Origin: CAZPRY01 sp964589175 | GTDB lineage: Bacteria > Fidelibacterota > UBA2242 | DNA length: 64,000 nt | Direction of reading: 5' to 3' | Assembly: GCA_964589175.1 (NCBI GenBank) | Contig: CAZPRY010000012.1 | Location: 1 to 64,000 of the forward strand | Shown: positions 40,539 to 49,224 of the stretch, piece after piece | Position numbering within the stretch: position 1 is the first letter of the stretch | Layout of the letters: each line of letters begins with the position of its first letter | Notes under the pieces: generated by a model | Seen by the model: the letters and a program-made list of their open reading frames with translations, nothing else | What the model was told of the DNA's origin: nothing | Databases searched by the model: none | Position numbers and translations under genes: made by a program

Positions 40539-42566
40539 ATGATCGCAGACAATCGATACAGAAGAATTTTACTGACCGGCTTCCTGGTGACTTTTTGCCT
40601 CCGGCTGGCGATTGCCCAGAGTTATCCGCGCACTGTATCACTGACGCGCGGTATGCTGTGGCACAGCTTTCATTATACCCAGGAATGCGAGCCGCTGGCG
40701 GACTGGAAACCGATGACCTACGGGCTGGACTGGCCGGGCTATAATATTAAAGAGATGAGTTCCAATATCGGCGGGACCTATACCCACCTGATTACGGGTG
40801 GTTTCTTCATTACGGCTCTGAGAAAGGTGAATCCCGACACCGTGCAGGGCTGGATGGATTTTTGTGTGAACGGCGACCGCAATACCTCCTGGGACAGCGG
40901 TAAGCAACCCTTTATCGCCAAACGGCATGAGAAATTGTGGAAGAATGGGGAAAATTATTATTTGTCCGCCGATCCGAATGAAGCCGAAGAAGTGATTATT
41001 TCCGAATGGGAAAAAGATCCGCAATACCCCGATTATGACAAGGAAAATAAAAAATTCAACATCCATGTGACGCGCACCGTGCGTCAGTGGTCGGGTTCTC
41101 AGGCCGATGAAAACTATGTGATCGTGGAATATTCGATCAGATCGGTGAACACCGAAAGGACCGGTCTGGATAGCGCCATCGTGCTTTTTGCTTACGGGCT
41201 CTCACCGACTGACATCGGGTGGAATTTCACCAATCCCAATTATCGGGCGGGCGCTCGCAACACCGCAACTCACTGGGATGCAAATGAAGGTCTCGTGACG
41301 GTCTGGGCCGGTAATTACCGCAATACCGCGGAGGACGAGTCGTTCGATTATTACGAATACCTGAAGTACAACGCCCTGCAGAATGAGTATGAAACCAAAC
41401 ATGAATTTATGGCCCCCGGGAAAGTCGGCCTGAAAATTCTGGATGTTCAATTGGACGGCCAAGCTCTCGATTACCAATTCGTATGGTCGGCGGCCTCACC
41501 GAGTTCGGATTATGAAGGCCCCTTCTCCGGTGTGGCCGGTATCGTTAATAAATATGCCGCAATGCGAAATCCGCTGCTGTTGAGCGAAGCCTTTAATGAC
41601 CCGCATGACGCGCGCATCGGCGATAGCCGTCTCTATGCCAATTTTGCCATCGGTCCGTTCAATTTGGCGGGCCGCGGGCGCGGTGAACTAAAGGTCGTTG
41701 TAGCCGAATTCGTTGGTGGCGCCGATCTGCAGACAGCCCGCGAATTGGCACTGGATCAGAAAGATATTATTGCTGCGAAAGCCGACAGCGCCGTGGCCTA
41801 TCTGAACGAACGCGTGCAATTTAATTACGAGCACGATTATCGTGTTCCCATGCCGCCTCCGGGACCTGCCTTTAACGTCACACCGTACGAACAGAGCGGC
41901 CGGGTCGGCAACATCATCGCCTTTAACGACAGCGTCGAATATGTGAACGATCCGCACCAGGGTGTTCCGGATCTGGCCGGATACCGCATCTACCGCTCCG
42001 CCGAGTATCCCTTCGGGCCGTGGGAACGGATTGCCGATATTCCGGCGAAATCGACGGATTACTGGGATGACGACACAGGCCTTTATCGTTTTGTAGATCA
42101 GAAAGTGGCGCTGGGATACGGCTATTTTTACAGCGTTACCAGTTATGACAGCGGACACGACCAATGGGCTGTCGATCCGTCGGTCCCGGTTCCATCGCTG
42201 GAGTCTTCGATTTTTGCCAATCGCACTGCGATCCGCTTCTACACGACGTTGACGCCATTGACAGAGGACGAGAGCCTGGACAGGATCGAGGTCGTTCCCA
42301 ATCCGTTTTATCTCTCGTCGGGACTGCAGAATGCATCCGATCAGAAACTGATCCAGTTTGTGAATGTACCGGCCGTCTGCACGATTCGTATTTTTACACT
42401 GCGCGGCGACCTGGTAAAGACTATCCGGCATAACGATCCGTCCAGCGGCGTGGCTACCTGGAACCAGATCAGCGATAATAATCAATATGTGAAAAGCGGT
42501 ATGTATTTCTATTATGTCAAAGCCGCAGCGGGCGAAAAGCGGGGCAAGTTTGCGATTGTCAATTAA
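40539..42566 (+). CDS. Exported surface protein with sorting-domain-like C-terminus (cassette 1)
   Basis: A 675-residue protein with a signal peptide (about 1-27) and no recognised catalytic domain. The body has MLWHSFHYTQE, GLDWPGYNIKEMSSNIGG, HVTRTVRQWSG and a region of Fn3 type (about 445-555, LAGYRIYRSAEYPFGPWERI). The last 90 residues, VVPNPFYLSSGLQ to GKFAIVN, resemble a type IX sorting domain (R-I-F-T-L-R-G-D-L-V-K-T-I) but with a P-N-P-F start in a longer frame. It has a full-length paralogue at 60959 with which it shares domain order. GGAG lies 6 bases before ATG. It probably forms part of the surface machinery served by the TonB receptor; the role is unknown. Confidence 0.8.
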   Translation: MIADNRYRRILLTGFLVTFCLRLAIAQSYPRTVSLTRGMLWHSFHYTQECEPLADWKPMTYGLDWPGYNIKEMSSNIGGTYTHLITGGFFITALRKVNPDTVQGWMDFCVNGDRNTSWDSGKQPFIAKRHEKLWKNGENYYLSADPNEAEEVIISEWEKDPQYPDYDKENKKFNIHVTRTVRQWSGSQADENYVIVEYSIRSVNTERTGLDSAIVLFAYGLSPTDIGWNFTNPNYRAGARNTATHWDANEGLVTVWAGNYRNTAEDESFDYYEYLKYNALQNEYETKHEFMAPGKVGLKILDVQLDGQALDYQFVWSAASPSSDYEGPFSGVAGIVNKYAAMRNPLLLSEAFNDPHDARIGDSRLYANFAIGPFNLAGRGRGELKVVVAEFVGGADLQTARELALDQKDIIAAKADSAVAYLNERVQFNYEHDYRVPMPPPGPAFNVTPYEQSGRVGNIIAFNDSVEYVNDPHQGVPDLAGYRIYRSAEYPFGPWERIADIPAKSTDYWDDDTGLYRFVDQKVALGYGYFYSVTSYDSGHDQWAVDPSVPVPSLESSIFANRTAIRFYTTLTPLTEDESLDRIEVVPNPFYLSSGLQNASDQKLIQFVNVPAVCTIRIFTLRGDLVKTIRHNDPSSGVATWNQISDNNQYVKSGMYFYYVKAAAGEKRGKFAIVN

Positions 42567-42590
42567 CGCCGCAGTCAAACGGGAAAATGC

Positions 42591-43583
42591 ATGAGACCGT
42601 TTAAAATTTTACGGATATCGGGAATTATCTTATTCTGGCTCCTCCTCGAGACGGCAGCGGGGGCGGATAATTTCAATACGACCGGGACCACCGGATTCGT
42701 GTTCCTGAATCTGCCTGTGAGCGCCCGTTTCGCCGCGTTGGGGGAGACGGGAATTACACTCGAAAATGCCGGGGCCGACGGGATATTCATCAATCCGGCC
42801 CTGATCGCCCGCATCGCCGGCGGGAACAGTGTCAGCATGACCTATGGAAACTGGTACGTCGATACCAGGCACCAGGGACTGGCTTATGTGCATAAATTCC
42901 CCACATTGGGTTCGGTCGGCTTTATGCTGAACTATTTTGATTTCGGAACGATGTCGAAGACGCGCACGATTGCACCGGATGAGGTGCTTTCGCTGAATCC
43001 CGGCGATAATAACGTTTACCTCAACCTGGGTACGTTTTCGGCCAACGCCCTGGCGCTGGGGATGTCCTATGCCCGCTACCTGACCAGGGATTTCAGCTTC
43101 GGCGCGAATCTCAAATACGTTCGCGAGTCGGTCGATGTCTACGCCGTGGACAACTTTCTTGTCGACCTTGGTTTCCTGTACAATACCGGTGTGGGCTCGC
43201 TACGGGTCGGCGCTTTTCTGAAGAATTTCGGACTCGAAACGGAGTATGAGAACGAGAGTTTCCGTATGCCGCAACGCCTCGTGCTGGGCATTTCCGGCGA
43301 AATCCTGGGCAGTCTGAACGATCCGACATACGTGACTTTGCTGGCCGAAGCCGTCCATCCCAACGATGCCGCCGAACACATTCATTGCGGAATCGAAGCG
43401 CGCTTGTTTGACATCATCCTGTTACGCGGCGGCTACAAACTCGGCTATGAGCATGAAAACCTTACGCTCGGAATGGGGGTCCGTTTTGTCTACCACGCCC
43501 GGGCCTTCCGTTTCGATTTGTCATATATGAACCACGAATACCTCGAAGAGACCATGCGATACACGCTTTCGGCGGAGTTGTAA
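42591..43583 (+). CDS. PorV/PorQ-like outer-membrane protein (cassette 1)
   Basis: A 330-residue protein with a signal peptide (about 1-25). The mature start TTGTTGFVFLNLPVSARFAALGETG, then DGIFINPALIARI, is the hallmark of the PorV/PorQ family (FadL-like barrels). PorV is part of the type IX attachment complex that receives sorted cargo, whereas other members have unknown roles. The ending DLSYMNHEYLEETMRYTLSAEL is a barrel strand. Its position right after a sorted surface protein suggests that the two work together. It has a paralogue at 62965. The gene follows the upstream stop by 24 bases and precedes the next by 3, so the cassette is an operon. Confidence 0.83.
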   Translation: MRPFKILRISGIILFWLLLETAAGADNFNTTGTTGFVFLNLPVSARFAALGETGITLENAGADGIFINPALIARIAGGNSVSMTYGNWYVDTRHQGLAYVHKFPTLGSVGFMLNYFDFGTMSKTRTIAPDEVLSLNPGDNNVYLNLGTFSANALALGMSYARYLTRDFSFGANLKYVRESVDVYAVDNFLVDLGFLYNTGVGSLRVGAFLKNFGLETEYENESFRMPQRLVLGISGEILGSLNDPTYVTLLAEAVHPNDAAEHIHCGIEARLFDIILLRGGYKLGYEHENLTLGMGVRFVYHARAFRFDLSYMNHEYLEETMRYTLSAEL

Positions 43584-43586
43584 ACA

Positions 43587-44549
43587 ATGGTGAAAATTTT
43601 CCGAACAGGCGTTATCGCACTCATTTTGCTTTTACAGCAATCGCTGCTGAATGCCCGCGATCTGCCCCTGGAGATTAAACTGCTGATGAGCGGGCAGCAG
43701 CAAAACGCAGCCAAGGTCGCTGCCGACGCGAAAGGTTGGGCGACCGGCGCAGAATTGGATTGGCTGCATGGCAATCATTGGTCGACCAATCTGAGAATCA
43801 GTTTTGACTACATGACGATGCAGGAAGATTCCGTGCTGCTCGAATGGGATTGGCCCTATTGGGATGAGCGCTATATCGACTGGATGCTCACCGGGGCTTC
43901 GAGACAAGAGGTGGATTCGATCAGCACCGTCAAGGAATACTGGCGGCCGGATTCGAGTTACCACGGCATTTTCAGACCGCAGCAGTGGGTCCAGGAACTC
44001 AAATTCTCCCTGGGTGTCAAATACCGGCAACCCCTGAGCGAGCGTCTCTCGCTGTACGGTGAGCTGGGTTTTGGTTTCAGCCGGTACGAGCGGCGTCTGA
44101 AAATGGTCGAAGACTGGTGGAAGACCTTTATCTGGGAGTGGGACAGCACCAAAATTGCCAGCGGTGACTACTCCGAACTGGAGATCAACAATTATCAGAC
44201 TTTCCGGGAATTGCATCAAAATGATCCGGATACCTATCAACTGACTGAAATTTATGACGCCGACGGAACAGAACTGACCTACCGCTTTCGTTACGAATAC
44301 TATACGCGTGTAACGCATTTTGCGCCCAGCAAACGCGGTACGGTATTTTTCTGGACGCCGGTGCTGGGCCTGCGTTATCAATTGACGGAGATTGTCGATC
44401 TGGACCTGTCCTACCAGGGAGTCTGGTACCTGGACGGATCGGTGGCGGAGAAATTTGAAGAGGTTTTTCATGTTAAAAACGGCAGTCACGAGTTTTTTCC
44501 TTTTAAATCCAAGAGTATGCTGACCCTGGGTTTAACCTTCAGATATTAA
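43587..44549 (+). CDS. Outer-membrane beta-barrel protein, unknown (cassette 1)
   Basis: A 320-residue exported protein. A signal peptide (about 1-23, ending NARD) is followed by alternating polar and aromatic strands, for example TNLRISFDYMTMQEDS, LYGELGFGFSRYERRL and FFWTPVLGLRYQLTEIVDLDLSYQGVWYLD, and it ends in MLTLGLTFRY with a terminal aromatic residue; all are typical of outer-membrane barrels. A charged Trp/Asp/Glu-rich insert (LEWDWPYWDERYIDW) would form a surface loop. I do not recognise its family. It is the fourth gene of the cassette, and the incomplete gene at 63953 occupies the same place in the second cassette. The start codon is 3 bases after the PorV-like stop. Confidence 0.72.
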   Translation: MVKIFRTGVIALILLLQQSLLNARDLPLEIKLLMSGQQQNAAKVAADAKGWATGAELDWLHGNHWSTNLRISFDYMTMQEDSVLLEWDWPYWDERYIDWMLTGASRQEVDSISTVKEYWRPDSSYHGIFRPQQWVQELKFSLGVKYRQPLSERLSLYGELGFGFSRYERRLKMVEDWWKTFIWEWDSTKIASGDYSELEINNYQTFRELHQNDPDTYQLTEIYDADGTELTYRFRYEYYTRVTHFAPSKRGTVFFWTPVLGLRYQLTEIVDLDLSYQGVWYLDGSVAEKFEEVFHVKNGSHEFFPFKSKSMLTLGLTFRY

Positions 44550-44568
44550 GCCGGGCAGAGGAATGCGA

Positions 44569-45207
44569 ATGTCACAGACGAAATGGTTATATCGATCGAT
44601 CCTCGCGATGTTTTTATTTACGGTCACGGCCGCGCAGGCGGGGGATGGACTGCGTGTCAGCGCTTCCGGCGCTTATAGCGCTGCAATCGGCGGACTGACC
44701 GGGTGGTTTCGATCCGGCAACGATCTGCAACTGGGACTCGGCCGGGACAACGGAAATGGCTGGTTCCTGGAAGGGATGCTGGAGTATACTCAGTTTAACA
44801 AAGACAATCTCTCCGGTTATCCAAAAGGCCGGGTCGATCTGTCGCTGGAGCATATTGCATTCTGGGCCAACGGGAAATATTCCCTCTGGCAAAAGGGAAA
44901 TACGGCAGCCTATTTCTCACTAGCAGGAGGTCCGGTCTACTGGAAAGGCATTCGCGGCGCAATCCCGGCGGATGAAGAACTGGCGATACCGTTCATCCCG
45001 CGCAAAGTGCTGGAAGAGTGGAATATGGGTTTTCGCACCGGGCTGGGAGCGGAATATTCGATGGGCAGTTTCGGATTGGACGGATCGCTATGTTACCGTT
45101 TTGTCGTTGGCAGTCTGTGGCCCACGATGCAGGAATCGATCGAGATTGAAGCCGTGAGCGGTTTCCAGTCGCTGAGCATCCGAATCGGAGTGTTTTACCA
45201 ATTTTGA
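44569..45207 (+). CDS. Small outer-membrane beta-barrel protein, unknown (cassette 1)
   Basis: A 212-residue exported protein if started at ATG 44569, which has AGAGGA 6 bases upstream; an in-frame ATG 44563 lies two codons before. The signal peptide ends about AAQAGDG. The mature part has repeated amphipathic strands (GWFLEGMLEYTQFNK, HIAFWANGKYSL, TAAYFSLAGGPVYW) and ends SLSIRIGVFYQF with a terminal Phe, as in outer-membrane barrels of eight to ten strands. The family is not recognised; it resembles general outer-membrane protein beta-barrel domains. It closes cassette 1; the next gene is 72 bases away with its own ribosome binding site. Confidence 0.7.
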   Translation: MSQTKWLYRSILAMFLFTVTAAQAGDGLRVSASGAYSAAIGGLTGWFRSGNDLQLGLGRDNGNGWFLEGMLEYTQFNKDNLSGYPKGRVDLSLEHIAFWANGKYSLWQKGNTAAYFSLAGGPVYWKGIRGAIPADEELAIPFIPRKVLEEWNMGFRTGLGAEYSMGSFGLDGSLCYRFVVGSLWPTMQESIEIEAVSGFQSLSIRIGVFYQF

Positions 45208-45279
45208 AATAGAAAAACGGACGATATCCGTGCAGAATAGAGAATTGAATAATTGAAAGAATAAAGGCGGAGAAAAAAC

Positions 45280-47277
45280 ATGAAACGAGTTACCCAGATT
45301 CTCATCATTTTTGTCATACTGTTTAGCATAAGTTTTGGCTATACGCTGAAGTGGGCGAATTACGACCTGATCGATCCCGCCAGCGATATAACGCGCAGCC
45401 TGGCATATAGTCCATTTACGGATCACCTGTATGTGGCGACCCGGCTCACCAATCCTCGAATTGTTATCCTGAATCCGGAAGATGGAACGCAGATCGGTAC
45501 GCTGAATACGATGGGTACCGGTTTTGAAGTGGGCACTTACACTTTGAATCTCGTTGCGGTTGCCGATGATGGAGTGATTTATGCGTGCAACTTGAGCGCA
45601 CCGGCCTACAGTCCAACCTCAAAATTCCGGATTTACCGCTACGTTACCGAAGATGCCACCCCGGAACTGATCTTTGATGATGCGTTAGAGGGGATACGCT
45701 ACGGCGATTCCTTTGCAGCGGTCGGTTCGGGTGAGAATACTTATTTATATTCGAGCGGTTTCCAAAGCAATTTGATGGCGGTCTTTACGGTGAATTTCAC
45801 AGGAGCGACGCTGCTGAAAACCATCACACTGCCGACGAACGATGCCGCCCGCCAGGGAATCTCGCCAGTGGCGCCGGGAGGTAATATGTGGATAAACGGA
45901 GCCGGCAGCAGCTATCCGCCGGTCCGCTTAATCGATTTCAGCGGGACCATCATTGCCGAAGTTCCCGATACGATCATCGCCGCGGGAGGTTCGAGTTCCG
46001 TTATGCACTGGTCAGTCGGTCCGATCAAGGTTGTGACGGCGACCAATGCCTCTTTAAGCAGCACACTCAAGTCAAGCCGTTATTATGAAGACGAACTCGG
46101 GACGATCACTTTCGGTTATCTCGGAGATGACAGCGATTCATTAATGCTCGCCTACGAGGGGACGACTCTAAACAACAACCAGAACGGATCTTGCGCTCTG
46201 GTGTACGACAGCACCCGGCACTGGATTTATACTGTCATGGGCGTCAACAGCATCGCCGCAGTCGATATGAACTCGCTGATTCGCGTGGCCACGCCGCGGG
46301 ATTCCGGTTTGCTGGCGATCCAACTGGACGGCAAGAAAAAGGAGTACACTCAATTCGAGCGCCTGGAGAGACATGGCGATCATGACCTGTATTTCACCTG
46401 GTCGAACAGCACGATTTACGTTGGTTTGACCGGTTCGACGTTATTTGCCCCTTACCAGCAGAGGGGACTTTATATTGCCTTCGATACGGACCCCTACGGC
46501 CCCAACGGCAGCACATCACAGCCGGATGCCGCAGCGAGCATACAGACCTTGCCGTTTGCTGCTGATGTGATCGTAAAGCTGGATTCCGACGACCTGGTCA
46601 ATATCTACAGCAACGACCCGGCGGATAAATGGACGACCGGTGTGGTCTATAAATGGAACGGAACGATCTGGGTCGAAAGCGAAATCGGCGGGCTGGATAT
46701 TTCCTACGGCGCGATGGGCCTGATCGGCGACGGCACGGATTCGCTCATGACGGAAATCGGGATTGCCCGTAGTCCGATGGGAATCGGCAGCGATGTGACC
46801 ACCATGCGCGTGAAAGTCTATCTGGCGGAAACCGATGTTTCCGGTGCCGTTCTGGTTGCTTTTCCTGATCCGGGTCAGAATCAGATCGGCAGTAGCGTGA
46901 CCTTCTCCGATTATTATGTTTTTGACAATGTAGGCAGCGGCATCTACCCGGCGAAGGATGTCAGGATCGAAAGCGCCTCCTCATCCATCGATGGAAACGC
47001 GATCCGCCCGCAGGAATTCGAATTATCGCAGAATTATCCCAATCCGTTTAATCCGGCCACCAGCATTGCCTATCAAATACCGTCGGCAGGCGATGTGCAG
47101 TTGCGTGTTTACGATCTCGTCGGCAATCTTGTTGCGGAATTGGTCGATGATCACCAAAGCGCCGGAATCTACCGGGTTGAATTCGACGGCCGCCAATTAT
47201 CCAGCGGCATTTATTTCTATCGACTTAAAGTGAACGGGCAAACGCTGGCCGTGCGTAAAATGGCCTTAATGAAGTAA
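45280..47277 (+). CDS. Secreted propeller-like protein with type IX sorting domain (probably DUF4623-like)
   Basis: A 665-residue secreted protein. After a signal peptide (about 1-20) comes a region read as a beta-propeller of the DUF4623 type: SLAYSPFTDHLYVATR, RIVILNPEDGTQIGTL and VAVADDGVIYACNL. A middle part (about 350-560) includes LYIAFDTDPYGPNG and ADVIVKLDSDD. The last 80 residues form a sorting domain starting QNYPNPFNPATSIAYQIP and ending KMALMK. Such propellers often bind glycans or proteins, but no active site was recognised. ATG 45280 has GGAG 6 bases upstream. It is followed by a GHL10 gene, with which it probably shares a transcript. Confidence 0.8.
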   Translation: MKRVTQILIIFVILFSISFGYTLKWANYDLIDPASDITRSLAYSPFTDHLYVATRLTNPRIVILNPEDGTQIGTLNTMGTGFEVGTYTLNLVAVADDGVIYACNLSAPAYSPTSKFRIYRYVTEDATPELIFDDALEGIRYGDSFAAVGSGENTYLYSSGFQSNLMAVFTVNFTGATLLKTITLPTNDAARQGISPVAPGGNMWINGAGSSYPPVRLIDFSGTIIAEVPDTIIAAGGSSSVMHWSVGPIKVVTATNASLSSTLKSSRYYEDELGTITFGYLGDDSDSLMLAYEGTTLNNNQNGSCALVYDSTRHWIYTVMGVNSIAAVDMNSLIRVATPRDSGLLAIQLDGKKKEYTQFERLERHGDHDLYFTWSNSTIYVGLTGSTLFAPYQQRGLYIAFDTDPYGPNGSTSQPDAAASIQTLPFAADVIVKLDSDDLVNIYSNDPADKWTTGVVYKWNGTIWVESEIGGLDISYGAMGLIGDGTDSLMTEIGIARSPMGIGSDVTTMRVKVYLAETDVSGAVLVAFPDPGQNQIGSSVTFSDYYVFDNVGSGIYPAKDVRIESASSSIDGNAIRPQEFELSQNYPNPFNPATSIAYQIPSAGDVQLRVYDLVGNLVAELVDDHQSAGIYRVEFDGRQLSSGIYFYRLKVNGQTLAVRKMALMK

Positions 47278-47335
47278 TGGTAGATGAAAAACAGTTTTTT
47301 CAATTCAGGGCAGTATGGCTTAGACGATTGAGCTT

Positions 47336-49210
47336 ATGAAAAAGTGGATTCTTCCAATTATCGTTCTGCTGTTGGGCTTCCTGGCCAATGCTCAGCAGAA
47401 GGAACTGCGCGGGACCTGGTTGGCCTGGGCAGGAAACGCCGTTCCCTCAACGGACGATATTGTAGAGATCATGGATTCTCTGGCGGCTGCCAACTTCAAC
47501 ATCGTCTATGCCGATGTATGGCGCAATGGTTTTCCTTATTTCCACAGTGAGACGTTCTTCGAACTGACCGGCTATTATACCGATCCCGAAATCGAAAAGC
47601 CTTTTCAGCCGGAGCGGGATGTTCTTGCGGAGATGATCGTCGAGGCGCACCGCGTCGGCCTCGAAGTAGAAGCCTGGTTCGAGAGCGGCTTCAACGGAGC
47701 AGCGAATGATAGTAGCAGCCCGCTGATCCTGGCAAAGCCCGAATGGTTTGCCCGGTCGAGAAATGATTCGATAGCATTCTACGGACAGGCCGGACCTTCC
47801 ATGATCCAGTGCCATCCTGAGGTTCAGCAGTTTCTGATCGATATGTGCCGGGAAGTCATCATGAAGTATGATATCGACGGAATCGATATGGATCGCATTC
47901 GCTATCCGCAACTCGATGCTGGTTATGATCCGGTCACGGTGGCGATCTATCAAAGCGAGCATAGTGGAGAATCGCCGCCGGATAATATTGCCGATGCGGA
48001 ATGGAAACAATGGCGGGCCGATAAACTGACCGAATTCATGGGACGTATGTACGATTCCCTCAGGGCGGTGAATCCTGAGGTGACCGTTTCCAATGCACCG
48101 TTGCCCTGGGGGCCCGCTCAATTTTGCCAGGATTGGTCGCCCTGGATCAACAACGGTTACCTCGATATTGTCGTGCCGCAAATGTATTTTACGACAAATG
48201 CGGGCTTTGCCTTGCGACTGAATAATGAACTTCAGTATGTCGACGACGATGAACTGGTGTACCCGGGAATATCGACGGTAGCGAACGATGTTTACACAGA
48301 GCCGGCCGAACTTGCGGCCATGATCGAAACTATTCGGAACCAGGGATTGCATGGCAATGTGATCTGGTATCACGCCAACCTGATCTGGCACGCGAATCGG
48401 TTTCTTTCGTACCTGAAACGGACGGTATACGCTGAGCCGGCCGAGATTCCTTATCGTGATCACCCGCGAAGGCTACCGGCGATTGTGATCAGTGAGGAGT
48501 CGGAGGATGCTGAGCGGATCGGAAACTGGAAAACTTACAGCGGCGGCATTCCGCTTTATGAGGGTAGCTGCCGCTATTCAACCGTTGGATCGGGCGACTC
48601 AATCAATTACTTTGCCGAGGTTCCTATAGAGGGTTGGTACGAAGTCTATGCATTTGTCAATAGACAGCCCCCAAATGCCACCACCCAGGCGAAATATCTG
48701 ATCGAATCGGAAAACGGATCGATTGTCCACTATGTTAACCAAAAGAGAAACGGGAATGCCGGTCGCTGGGAGAAACTGGCGGATGTCAAACTGAACGCCG
48801 GCCGGCAGCGAATCCTGACGCTATCAACCGATGCCTCCGATGGTAAGTATGTTTTTACGGACGCGGTTATGCTGTTGAATACCAACCGCCGGGAAAAGTA
48901 CCTGGTGAACGTCGCTATTCAACCGACGGAAGAACCAACGCCGCGATCGGTGCATCTGGCGCAGAATTTCCCCAATCCCTTCAACGCTGCAACCACTATC
49001 CGTTTTTCACTTCCGCGTAGCGTGCCGGTCAGCCTGGCCCTGTTTGATTTACGTGGACGGAAGGTCGCCGACCTGATCCAAAATCAACCGATGAACAGTG
49101 GGCAACATTACCTATCTCTTGAAGGTTTGGATTTAGCTTCGGGAATATATCTCTATCGTATGACGGCCGGGAAAGTGATTCTCTCAAAGAAAATGCTATT
49201 TTTGAAATAA
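47336..49210 (+). CDS. GHL10 (DUF187) glycosidase-like protein with golvesin-like and sorting domains
   Basis: A 624-residue secreted enzyme-like protein. In order: signal peptide (1-19); a GHL10 barrel (about 22-370) with LRGTWLAWAG, AEMIVEAHRVGLEVEAWFESG, KYDIDGIDMDRIRYP and DIVVPQMYF; a golvesin-like domain (about 385-525) with EVPIEGWYEVYAFVNRQPP and YVFTDAVMLLNTN; and a sorting domain (about 540-624) beginning QNFPNPFNAATTIRF. The barrel has the acidic residue after strand four (DGIDMDRIRYP) that the family uses. The golvesin-like domain is a common companion of hydrolases acting on cell walls. With the sorting domain it is likely a cell-surface enzyme. It is more like the 55499 protein than the short one at 36255. 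Confidence 0.85.
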   Translation: MKKWILPIIVLLLGFLANAQQKELRGTWLAWAGNAVPSTDDIVEIMDSLAAANFNIVYADVWRNGFPYFHSETFFELTGYYTDPEIEKPFQPERDVLAEMIVEAHRVGLEVEAWFESGFNGAANDSSSPLILAKPEWFARSRNDSIAFYGQAGPSMIQCHPEVQQFLIDMCREVIMKYDIDGIDMDRIRYPQLDAGYDPVTVAIYQSEHSGESPPDNIADAEWKQWRADKLTEFMGRMYDSLRAVNPEVTVSNAPLPWGPAQFCQDWSPWINNGYLDIVVPQMYFTTNAGFALRLNNELQYVDDDELVYPGISTVANDVYTEPAELAAMIETIRNQGLHGNVIWYHANLIWHANRFLSYLKRTVYAEPAEIPYRDHPRRLPAIVISEESEDAERIGNWKTYSGGIPLYEGSCRYSTVGSGDSINYFAEVPIEGWYEVYAFVNRQPPNATTQAKYLIESENGSIVHYVNQKRNGNAGRWEKLADVKLNAGRQRILTLSTDASDGKYVFTDAVMLLNTNRREKYLVNVAIQPTEEPTPRSVHLAQNFPNPFNAATTIRFSLPRSVPVSLALFDLRGRKVADLIQNQPMNSGQHYLSLEGLDLASGIYLYRMTAGKVILSKKMLFLK

Positions 49211-49224
49211 CCATAAATCGAAAT

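Noticed and set aside
41688..42578. Long antisense frame (296 codons) across the surface protein of cassette 1
   Set aside because: A product of codon bias in the plus-strand gene; the plus-strand protein has a signal peptide, a paralogue and operon context.
43632..44489. Antisense frame (285 codons) across the barrel gene of cassette 1
   Set aside because: The sense strand encodes a signal peptide and typical barrel strands and fits the operon; the antisense product shows neither.
47447..48463. Long antisense frame (338 codons) across the GHL10 gene
   Set aside because: It mirrors a clear GHL10 barrel; no start signals or recognisable domains.
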